Assembly: GCA_036401395.1 (NCBI GenBank) | Contig: DASWUZ010000068.1 | Location: 1 to 17,973 of the forward strand | Length of the DNA stretch: 17,973 nucleotides | Source: DASWUZ01 sp036401395 | GTDB taxonomy: Bacteria; Acidobacteriota; Terriglobia; Terriglobales; Acidobacteriaceae | Direction of reading: 5' to 3' | Shown here: in pieces, positions 1-6,339 of the stretch | Numbering within the stretch: position 1 is the first letter of the stretch | Layout of the letters: every line of letters starts with the position of its first letter | Notes under the pieces: generated by a model | Seen by the model: only the letters and a program-made list of their open reading frames with translations | Told to the model about the DNA's origin: nothing | Databases searched by the model: none | Translations under genes and position numbers: made by a program

Positions 1-1
1 T

Positions 2-973
2 CCCAACGACAGCCACGCGCAACTCGTGGCGATCGTTGAGCCCGACACCGCGCTCGCTGGCCGTTACGCGGCCCGATATCATTTGGACTCGAGGCTCTTC
101 TTCACTGACATCGAACAGATGATTGAGCGGACGCGTCCTGATGCGGTGCTGGTCTACACGACCATTCAGGACCATCGGAGGGTGATAGAGATCGCTGCCC
201 GGCACGGCGTGTCGTCGATGGTTGAGAAGCCTCTGTCCACCACATTGGACGATGCAATCGCCATTCGCCGGGTCGCGCGCGAGCACCACGTTCAAGTGCT
301 GGTGAATTATGAGACGACCTGGTATGCGAGTAATCGAGAGGCCCTGAAAGAGGCTAGAGAAGGGAAGCTGGGAGCCATCCGCAAAGTTGTTGTCCATGAC
401 GGCCACGAGGGGCCGAAGGAGATTGGCGTTGGCCCCGAATGGCTTCCGTGGCTTACAGACCCAGTGCAAAACGGGGCAGGCGCCTTATTCGACTTTGGTT
501 GTTATGGCGCTGACCTGGTGACTGTGCTGATGCGCGGAGAAGCGCCGCTGAGCATAACCGCCGTCACTCAGACCGATAAACCCGGCATCTATCCCCACGT
601 CGATGACGATGCCACGATCGTGCTTCGCTACCCCACGATGCAGGCTGTTCTGATGCCTTCGTGGAACTGGAGCTTCTCTCGCAAGGACATGGAGGTTTAC
701 GGCGTTAGCGGTTATGTGATCACGGTCGCGTCGGACCATTTGCGTGTCCGCTACCATGGCGATGCGGCCGAATCGCAGATGATCGCCGCTCCCCTTCCAG
801 CCGATGAGCAGAGTTCCCTTGACTACCTCTTTGCAGTGCTGCGCGGGAAGGTTGAGCCTGCGGGCGACCTCTCTTCACTCGATACAAATGTAGTCGTGAT
901 GCAGATATTGGACGCGGCCCGTGAGTCGGCTAAGATGGGCCGCACGATCGAGATCAAGCCGCTCCCGCAGTAA
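2..973 (+). CDS. Gfo/Idh/MocA family oxidoreductase, 5' end cut by the window
   Basis: The reading frame is open from base 2, so the gene starts outside the window. The first visible residues (PNDSHAQLVAIVEPD) match the second beta strand of the Rossmann fold; the GxGxxG loop would lie upstream. An EKPL motif (bases 224-235) is the family hallmark Glu-Lys-Pro that sits near the nicotinamide. It is followed by a segment like the usual C-terminal alpha/beta domain, with an FDFGCYGADL stretch typical of the family. Members are NAD(P)-dependent dehydrogenases or glycosidases acting on sugars, inositols or amino sugars. The substrate cannot be told from sequence alone. No signal peptide can be judged because the start is missing. 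The GTG at base 26 is only the first possible start codon in the window, not a believable gene start. No terminator hairpin was seen between the stop and the next gene. Confidence 0.9.
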   Translation, partial: PNDSHAQLVAIVEPDTALAGRYAARYHLDSRLFFTDIEQMIERTRPDAVLVYTTIQDHRRVIEIAARHGVSSMVEKPLSTTLDDAIAIRRVAREHHVQVLVNYETTWYASNREALKEAREGKLGAIRKVVVHDGHEGPKEIGVGPEWLPWLTDPVQNGAGALFDFGCYGADLVTVLMRGEAPLSITAVTQTDKPGIYPHVDDDATIVLRYPTMQAVLMPSWNWSFSRKDMEVYGVSGYVITVASDHLRVRYHGDAAESQMIAAPLPADEQSSLDYLFAVLRGKVEPAGDLSSLDTNVVVMQILDAARESAKMGRTIEIKPLPQ

Positions 974-1022
974 GCTCTCGCATAAAAAGCCACTTTGAGC
1001 GCTGCGTTCGTTCCGTTCAGAA

Positions 1023-1328
1023 TCAATTGCTTCGTAAGAAGCTTCTTCGGGTTGGCAGCATCCGTTGATGCAGGATTCTCCTGACGACTATCCCGCCCTG
1101 CTCCACGCTATAGAAGATGACGTGCTTACCTTGTTCCGTCCTCCTCAGGCCCGGGCGAAATTCATCGCATGGTCGTCCTCCCTGAGGTACTACTGCGAGT
1201 CGATCGCAACATTCCTCTAATTCCAAAAGGTAGCGGTCCGCCTGCTCTTCGCCCCACTTTTGAATGGTGTAGTCTGAGATGCTTTGGATGTCACGTTCCG
1301 CCCGCCGGGAGAAGCGTACGGGTGGCAA
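1023..1328 (-). CDS. parE: ParE/RelE-family toxin of a type II toxin-antitoxin pair
   Basis: A small basic protein of about 101 residues. It has the family pattern VRFSRRAERDIQSI near the N-terminus, a middle helix with WGEEQADRYLLEL, and the C-terminal strands GKHVIFYSVEQ and VVRRILHQRM. ParE toxins of this fold typically act on DNA gyrase, whereas RelE relatives cleave mRNA; which applies here is not visible. I chose the TTG at 1328 as start. It has AGAAGG about 8 bases upstream, gives the usual family N-terminus, and lies 2 bases past the antitoxin stop. An earlier TTG at 1355 would add nine residues and overlap the antitoxin by 25 bases, but has poorer ribosome-binding context. The gene is the second of a two-gene unit, antitoxin first, as is usual for parDE. 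Confidence 0.85.
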   Translation of the reverse strand: MPPVRFSRRAERDIQSISDYTIQKWGEEQADRYLLELEECCDRLAVVPQGGRPCDEFRPGLRRTEQGKHVIFYSVEQGGIVVRRILHQRMLPTRRSFLRSN

Positions 1329-1330
1329 AG

Positions 1331-1588
1331 TCAGGGCCTTCTGACTGGGAGGCAACCTTGCTCGCGCACCCTGGCGAAGACGTCCCCATCGGCTATACCG
1401 CTGGTGAAACCTTCGTCGAGCGCAACCCTAAGCGTGGCTAGCTTCTCTTCATATTCTTGCTCTTCGCGTTCGAGTGTTCTAAGAGCGGCAGTGACTACGT
1501 CGCTTGCGCTCCGATACACTCCGCCCGCAACTTTGCTTGCGACGAACCGATCCAGTTCCTCTGAGAGGTCCACATGAACGCTGGGCAT
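1331..1588 (-). CDS. parD: ParD-like ribbon-helix-helix antitoxin
   Basis: An 85-residue protein. The N-terminal strand and helix, MPSVHVDLSEELDRFVASKV, followed by GVYRSASDVVTAALR, is the classic ParD/CopG ribbon-helix-helix DNA-binding domain. The C-terminal half, rich in Glu, Leu and Arg (from about residue 45), is the segment that normally wraps the toxin. The start is set by GGAG six bases upstream of the ATG at 1588. The longer open frame reaching 1672 lacks such a site and would run into the ccmI gene. The protein should neutralise the ParE toxin encoded 2 bases downstream and repress its own promoter. An inverted repeat lies 30-55 bases upstream. The pair sits in the same direction as, and 55 bases behind, the ccm genes, so read-through from them is possible. 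Confidence 0.87.
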   Translation of the reverse strand: MPSVHVDLSEELDRFVASKVAGGVYRSASDVVTAALRTLEREEQEYEEKLATLRVALDEGFTSGIADGDVFARVREQGCLPVRRP

Positions 1589-1616
1589 AGGGTGCTCCGT
1601 TGATCCTTGCTCTAGT

Positions 1617-1643
1617 GTATTCCAGTGAAATGCTGTCGAATAC
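1617..1643 (-). promoter_or_regulatory. Inverted repeat, candidate ParD operator/promoter region
   Basis: GTATTC at 1617-1622 and GAATAC at 1638-1643 form a perfect 6-base inverted repeat with a 15-base spacer. It occupies the gap between the ccmI stop and the parD start. On the minus strand a TACACT sequence resembling a -10 box (bases 1613-1618) lies just downstream, with no good -35 box at standard spacing. ParD proteins usually bind palindromes overlapping their own promoter, so the position fits. The site is a guess from position and symmetry only. Confidence 0.35.
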
Positions 1644-1931
1644 TTAGGAAGTGCGGGACCGTAACAGGTCAATCTCGGTGAGGGTCTCTGCGGCTTCGTT
1701 TTCGAGGGCGGCGCGCTGGGCGGCGTAGTCTTCCTCGGGATATTTTCCGGCGCGGTATTCGAAATTCAGGTCACGGAGGTTTTCGTAGACGACCTCTTTG
1801 CGTTCTTCGAGGTATTCGAGACGGGTCTTCTCGCGCTGCTCTTCGACCTTGCGTTCGGGATAGAAAACAAACACGAGCGCGGCGACCAGCAAGACGGCGC
1901 ACGCGAGGATCGTCAGCAGTTCACCGTTCAT
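1644..1931 (-). CDS. ccmI: CcmI-like short cytochrome c biogenesis protein
   Basis: A 95-residue membrane protein. Residues 3-23 form one hydrophobic helix (LLTILACAVLLVAALVFVF), followed by a charged helical stretch with EERKEVVYENLRDLNFEYRAGKYPEEDY. That pattern matches the N-terminal domain of CcmI, which presents apocytochrome c to the CcmF/CcmH heme lyase. Proteobacterial CcmI proteins are several hundred residues long with a TPR domain; this one stops after the coiled-coil part. The gene is last in the ccmF-ccmH-ccmI run, 30 bases after ccmH, with AGGAG about 10 bases before its ATG. The call rests on context as much as sequence, since short coiled-coil membrane proteins are easily confused. 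I saw no frameshift that would explain the shortness. Confidence 0.7.
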   Translation of the reverse strand: MNGELLTILACAVLLVAALVFVFYPERKVEEQREKTRLEYLEERKEVVYENLRDLNFEYRAGKYPEEDYAAQRAALENEAAETLTEIDLLRSRTS

Positions 1932-1961
1932 CGCCGGGTCGCTCCTGTCCTGATTCTCGGA

Positions 1962-2471
1962 TCATAGTTCCGTGTCCTTTCGGATGCGGGCGCGACGCTC
2001 CTCTGAGCCTTCCGCGTCCGGTAACGCCGGCATCGCAACCGTGCGGAGCCGCCACTTGCGGATCAGCAGCGCCGCGCCGAGGAAGCCGAGGACAAGCACC
2101 AGGAACGGCATCACCCAGGCAATTTTGTTGAAGCCCTTTGTGAGCGGGGCCGCGAGAACCACTGCGCCGTATTTTTGCACGAAGGCCTGAAGAACGAGGT
2201 CGTCGTTTTCGCCGTGATCGATGCGGGCCTGGAGCTCGTCGCGCATGCCGCCGGAGATGGGGCAGCCGACATGGTTGCACTCCAGCAGAACCTGATTGCA
2301 ACTACAGGTACACATGAGGCGGTGGCCTACGTCGTTGAAGCGTGCTCCGGGGTCGGTGACCGCAGTCATCGAAAATAAAACCACCGAGACGAGCACCATT
2401 CCAAGTATGCGGAGGACGGCATCCGCGGAAAAGAAATTGAGAATGGTTTGTGCCTGGGCCGTAACTTTCAC
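1962..2471 (-). CDS. ccmH: CcmH-family cytochrome c maturation thiol protein
   Basis: A 169-residue protein with two hydrophobic segments, about residues 19-37 and 117-137. Between them lies a domain with the family features RFNDVGHRLMC, then HVGCPISGGMRDELQARI and LVLQAFVQKYGAVVLAAP. CcmH keeps apocytochrome cysteines reduced for heme attachment by CcmF, on the outer face of the cytoplasmic membrane. The usual LRCxxCQ active site is replaced by Cys54-x-Cys56-x-Cys58, with further cysteines at 65 and 70, so no exact CxxC exists. The start is GTG at 2471, overlapping the ccmF stop as GTGA, with AGGTGG a few bases upstream; this suggests translational coupling. Neighbours on both sides are ccm genes, which makes the assignment firm despite the changed motif. 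Confidence 0.87.
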   Translation of the reverse strand: MKVTAQAQTILNFFSADAVLRILGMVLVSVVLFSMTAVTDPGARFNDVGHRLMCTCSCNQVLLECNHVGCPISGGMRDELQARIDHGENDDLVLQAFVQKYGAVVLAAPLTKGFNKIAWVMPFLVLVLGFLGAALLIRKWRLRTVAMPALPDAEGSEERRARIRKDTEL

Positions 2472-4534
2472 GAACCCACCTGGACTACTTCTAGTTCCGT
2501 GTCGGCGCTAAGCGGCGCGGCGATGACGCGACGCGCGATGAGGGCCGCACTGAGGTTCGGCGTCAAGGCAACAAAAGTTCCAGCGATGATGATGCCAACA
2601 CCGATCCATATCCACATCACCAGCGGATTGAGAAAGACCTTGATGATCGGCAGGTCGGTGTCGGGGTTCTTTCCTTCGTAGACGACGTAGAGGTCCCAGG
2701 CCAGTGTGGTGTGGTTGGCGACCATGGTCTGCGGGGTCTGGCTGGCGTGGTAGAAGCGGCGCTCGGGGGACATCTGGAACTGCTTCACACCGCCGCGATA
2801 CACGTCGAGGAGGGAATATTCCGTATCGAAATTGGGGTTCGAGTCCTGAGTGTTGCTCTGGTTCACAAGCGTGTAAGGGCCAATGTTAATGCTCTGTCCG
2901 AAGGACATTTCCTTTTCGACGCTGCGGTTGAAAGCAGATCCGGCGAGCCCGATGAACATGACAACGATGCCGAAGTGAACGACATACCCGCCGTAGCGGC
3001 GAGTGTTGCGGCGGCAGAGTAGAAACATTGAGGCGGGGATATTTTTGCCGGTGTGGCGGGAGATCACGGCGGCGCCGCGCAGGAATTCGGCAGAGATGGC
3101 GGTGATGACGAAGGCGGCCAGCGTGTAACAAACCCACGAGTAGAACATGCCTGCGTCCTGCCACGGGCGGACCTTGAAGAGCATCAGGACCAATGCGGTG
3201 ACCAGGCCTGCAGCGGCCGGCAGGACGAGGTTCTTTCGCAGGCCTTTGAACGACGAACTCCGCCATGCCAGCAGCGGGCCGATGCCGGTCAGGAAGAGCA
3301 GCATCATCGCGATCGGCACGGCGACGCGGTTGTAGTAGGGGGCGCTAACGGTTTGCTTGAAGCCCTGGAAATACTCGGACAGGACGGGAAAGAGCGTGCC
3401 CCACAGGATGGTGAAGCACGACACTAGCAACAGAATGTTGTTGAAGAGGAAGCTGGACTCCCGGGAGACAAGAGCCTCAAGCTTGTGTTCAGATTTTAAG
3501 TGGTCTCGCTGCAGGATGAACGTAAACAGGCAGACCACGAGGATGATGACGAGGAACGCTACGAACCAGTTGCCGATCGGCCCCTCCGAGAAGGCATGTA
3601 CGGAGCTGACAAGGCCGGAGCGCGTGAGCAGCGTTCCCAGAATCGAAAGCATAAACGTCGAAAAAATAAGCCAGACGTTCCAGTGCTTCATCATGCCGCG
3701 CTTTTCCTGCATCATGACCGAGTGCAGAAAGGCGGTCCCGGTGAGCCACGGCATCAGCGAGGCGTTCTCGACGGGGTCCCATCCCCAATAGCCGCCCCAT
3801 CCGAGCACGGCGTACGCCCAGTGCATGCCGAGCGCGATGCCACACGTAAGAAAAAGCCACGTGACCATCGTCCAGCGGCGGGTGATGTGGATCCACTTCT
3901 CGCCGGGGTAGCGCATCATCAACGCGCCGAGGGCAAACGCAAAGGGCACGCTGAATCCCACATAGCCGAGATAGAGCATCGGCGGGTGGATCACCATCTC
4001 GGGGTATTGCAGCAGCGGATTGAGACCGAATCCATCGGCGGGGACGGCTGCTGCTCCGCCGGGTGTGAGCGCAAAGGGCGGCGCGGCGAAGTTGAGCAAC
4101 AGTAGAAAGAAGACCTGGATCCCGGCGAGGATAGTAGATGCGAAGGCGGTGAGGCGGACGTCGACTTTGTGTCGCAGTCGGAGGACGAATCCATAGGCGG
4201 CGAGCAGCCACGCCCAGAGCAGCAGGGAGCCTTCCTGACCAGACCAGAGAGCGGCAAATTTATAAGGCCCGGGGAGCGCGCGGTTGGAGTGGTGCAGAAT
4301 GTACGAGACGCTGAAGTCGTTGCTGAACGCGGCCCATAGCAGGGCAAAGGCGGCGCAGGTGACGGTGACAAAGCTCGCGAGCCCGGCGCGTCGGGCGGTT
4401 TCGGCCAGTCGTTCCGCGGATAAAAATCCCTTGTAGCCGGTCGTGAGCTGACGCAAAGCGACGGCGCCGGCCACCAGGTTATATCCGGCGAGCACGAGCG
4501 CGAGCAGCAGGGCGAAGCTTCCAAAAACTGGCAT
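2468..4534 (-). CDS. ccmF: CcmF-type cytochrome c heme lyase subunit
   Basis: A 688-residue polytopic membrane protein with many hydrophobic helices. The tryptophan-rich heme-handling motif WGGYWGWDPVEN is at residues 246-257. Histidine-containing segments follow, and a large soluble loop precedes a last helix (VMWIWIGVGIIIAGTFVAL). CcmF accepts heme from holo-CcmE and, with CcmH/CcmI, attaches it to CxxCH motifs of apocytochromes c. I chose the ATG at 4534 (MPVFGSFALLLALVLAGY) because the first membrane helix starts there. A TTG at 4579 would add a charged non-family extension. The length is close to, slightly above, that of the well-known proteobacterial proteins. The 3' end overlaps ccmH by four bases. 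The heme delivery genes ccmABCDE and the thioredoxin ccmG are not adjacent, so the pathway must be split in this genome. Confidence 0.95.
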   Translation of the reverse strand: MPVFGSFALLLALVLAGYNLVAGAVALRQLTTGYKGFLSAERLAETARRAGLASFVTVTCAAFALLWAAFSNDFSVSYILHHSNRALPGPYKFAALWSGQEGSLLLWAWLLAAYGFVLRLRHKVDVRLTAFASTILAGIQVFFLLLLNFAAPPFALTPGGAAAVPADGFGLNPLLQYPEMVIHPPMLYLGYVGFSVPFAFALGALMMRYPGEKWIHITRRWTMVTWLFLTCGIALGMHWAYAVLGWGGYWGWDPVENASLMPWLTGTAFLHSVMMQEKRGMMKHWNVWLIFSTFMLSILGTLLTRSGLVSSVHAFSEGPIGNWFVAFLVIILVVCLFTFILQRDHLKSEHKLEALVSRESSFLFNNILLLVSCFTILWGTLFPVLSEYFQGFKQTVSAPYYNRVAVPIAMMLLFLTGIGPLLAWRSSSFKGLRKNLVLPAAAGLVTALVLMLFKVRPWQDAGMFYSWVCYTLAAFVITAISAEFLRGAAVISRHTGKNIPASMFLLCRRNTRRYGGYVVHFGIVVMFIGLAGSAFNRSVEKEMSFGQSINIGPYTLVNQSNTQDSNPNFDTEYSLLDVYRGGVKQFQMSPERRFYHASQTPQTMVANHTTLAWDLYVVYEGKNPDTDLPIIKVFLNPLVMWIWIGVGIIIAGTFVALTPNLSAALIARRVIAAPLSADTELEVVQVGS

Positions 4535-4550
4535 AGGTGACTCTGGTTCG

Positions 4551-4579
4551 ATTGTCGCAGAGCGCCTGGAGCGGGGCAA
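4551..4579 (-). promoter_or_regulatory. Candidate sigma70-like promoter for the ccm genes
   Basis: On the minus strand TTGCCC (4579-4574) and GACAAT (4556-4551) each match four of six consensus bases and are 17 bases apart. Transcription would begin only about ten bases before the chosen ccmF ATG, leaving little room for a ribosome-binding site, and none is obvious there. This is a weak pattern match in the 103-base gap between ccmF and the next gene's stop codon. Confidence 0.25.
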
Positions 4580-4637
4580 ACGCGGTTTGTGGCACCGTCG
4601 AAGTGTGGCAGGATGCCGTTGCTTTCCCAGCCGAGGA

Positions 4638-6215
4638 TCAGGGGAGTTGGATTATGACTCCCTCTGCTGGGCGCAGATGCAATGTGTCTAAGGATTCGTC
4701 ATGGCGATCGAGATAGGTTGACAGGATGACTTTGCCGGTCTTGGCGGCAATCCGTTGGGTGTCGTGGCGAGTGTTCAGGAATATGGCAAGATGTTCGTCG
4801 CCGGAGCTGCGCTCATACAGGAGAACGTCGCCTTCGAATCGAAGGGCTTCCACCGTCCCCTCCTCTAAGGCGGCGCTTTTGCGACGCAGAGTTATCAGCT
4901 GACGATACAAATTCAAGATGGAGTCAGACTGCACGGTCTGTGAGGCTACATTGATTGTGGCGTAGTCGGGACCCAGCTTCAACCACGGCTTGCCTTGGGT
5001 GAAGCCGCCTGACGGCGAGTCGTCCCACGGCAGCGGAGTACGCTCAGGATCGCGACCCTGACCAAGGCCGGGTTGATTTTTTTCGGCGGGGTCCCGCACT
5101 TCTTCAGGCGAGATGGGAACGTCGGTCATGCCTATTTCTTCGCCGTAATAGATGGTGGGCGTACCCCACAGGGTGAGCAGCAGCATGGCGGCGACCCGGG
5201 CCTGCGCAGCTCCAATCCTGGTCGCAATGCGCTTCTGATCATGATTGCCGAGCACCCAGTTAGGCCATGCTCCGGATGGAATGGCAGAGATGTAATCGCG
5301 AATCATTTCGAAAAGAGGCTGAGCCGCCCATGCGGTCTGGAGTAGCTGGAAATTAAATGGGAGCTGCGCGCCTTCAAGGTTCGGCCCGTAGTAAGTCACT
5401 AGCTGCGGCGTAGGAAGATATATCTCGCCTATCAATACCCGCTCTGGATAAGTGTCCAGCAGGGCGCGCATTTCTTTGACTATCTCAAGGGTCTCCGGAC
5501 GGTTTGAGTTATAGACGGAGAGTAACTTCTGGTTATCCGGCGCGCCTGGTTGGTAGCCCGGGTTTGGCGGGTTATCTCTGAACTGGTCGTCCTTGATGAG
5601 CAGCCACATCACATCGACTCGGAATCCATCCACCCCGCGATCAAGCCAAAAGCGCAGTACATCGAACATGGCTTTGCAGACTTCGTGATTGCGCCAGTTC
5701 AAGTCCGGCTGCTCCTTGAGGAAGGAGTGAAGGTAGTATTGGCCGGTGGTCGGGTCTAGTTCCCAGGCCGAGCCGCCGAACTGGCTCGTCCAATTATTTG
5801 GCGGGCCGCCGTCCGGTGACGGGTCGCGCCAGATGTACCAGTCGCGCCGCGCATTGGTGAGGGAAAAGCGGCTCTCCAGGAACCAGGGGTGCTGGTTCGA
5901 GGTATGGTTGGGGACGAAGTCGAGGATTAGCTTCAGGCCGGCCGCGTGGAGTTGTGCGGTGAGGTTGTCAAAGTCCGAAAGAGTTCCGAAGATCGGATCG
6001 ATGTCGCAGTAGTTCGCGATGTCGTAGCCGAAGTCGGCCATCGGCGAGGGATATATGGGCGAAATCCAAACCGCATCTACACCGAGGTCGACCAGATGCG
6101 GCAGACGCCGCATAATTCCTGGCAGGTCGCCGATGCCGTCGCGGTTGCTATCTTGAAAAGAGCGCGGGTAGATCTGATAAATGATTCCTCGCTGCCACCA
6201 TAGCAATTCCTTCAT
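4638..6215 (-). CDS. GH13 alpha-glucosidase / oligo-1,6-glucosidase type, cytoplasmic
   Basis: A 525-residue GH13 enzyme with all four conserved regions. Region I is DFVPNHTS (99-106), II is GFRVDV with nucleophile Asp201, III is IGEIY with acid/base Glu264, and IV is LGNHDQ with Asp326. The N-terminus (WWQRGIIYQIYPRSFQDSNRDG) and QHPWF are typical of exo-acting alpha-glucosidases that release glucose from short malto- or isomalto-oligosaccharides. Val directly after the nucleophile is, as I recall, linked to alpha-1,6 preference in isomaltases, whereas maltases often have Ala or Thr; this is a hint only. There is no signal peptide, so it should work in the cytoplasm. The start has GGAAA about six bases upstream. 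The gene diverges from the trehalose-synthase-like gene across 124 bases, suggesting shared control. Confidence 0.92.
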   Translation of the reverse strand: MKELLWWQRGIIYQIYPRSFQDSNRDGIGDLPGIMRRLPHLVDLGVDAVWISPIYPSPMADFGYDIANYCDIDPIFGTLSDFDNLTAQLHAAGLKLILDFVPNHTSNQHPWFLESRFSLTNARRDWYIWRDPSPDGGPPNNWTSQFGGSAWELDPTTGQYYLHSFLKEQPDLNWRNHEVCKAMFDVLRFWLDRGVDGFRVDVMWLLIKDDQFRDNPPNPGYQPGAPDNQKLLSVYNSNRPETLEIVKEMRALLDTYPERVLIGEIYLPTPQLVTYYGPNLEGAQLPFNFQLLQTAWAAQPLFEMIRDYISAIPSGAWPNWVLGNHDQKRIATRIGAAQARVAAMLLLTLWGTPTIYYGEEIGMTDVPISPEEVRDPAEKNQPGLGQGRDPERTPLPWDDSPSGGFTQGKPWLKLGPDYATINVASQTVQSDSILNLYRQLITLRRKSAALEEGTVEALRFEGDVLLYERSSGDEHLAIFLNTRHDTQRIAAKTGKVILSTYLDRHDESLDTLHLRPAEGVIIQLP

Positions 6216-6339
6216 GCGCTTTTCCGGCCTCTAATTCTTAGTTTCACCAGTGCATTTCATTCCAAACGGCTAGCAGGCATCGGTAGAAAGAAGGCAGCCA
6301 TCCAACCGTCGCTCTCCATTTGGTTATAGCTGAGGAACC
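6216..6339. promoter_or_regulatory. Divergent intergenic region between the two GH13 genes
   Basis: This 124-base stretch must hold the promoters of both GH13 genes. I saw no convincing -35/-10 pair at standard spacing on either strand and no palindrome like the one upstream of the GH31 gene. Ribosome-binding sites are visible at both ends: GAGGA before the plus-strand ATG, and GGAAA before the minus-strand ATG. Confidence 0.4.

Noticed and set aside
3500..4105. Plus-strand 201-residue frame inside ccmF
   Set aside because: Low-complexity charged translation opposite the conserved WGGYWGWDP region of ccmF; no ribosome-binding site or recognisable domain.
4535..4579. Longer ccmF start at a TTG
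   Set aside because: It adds a charged 15-residue extension before the first membrane helix and has no ribosome-binding site; the ATG at 4534 fits the family.
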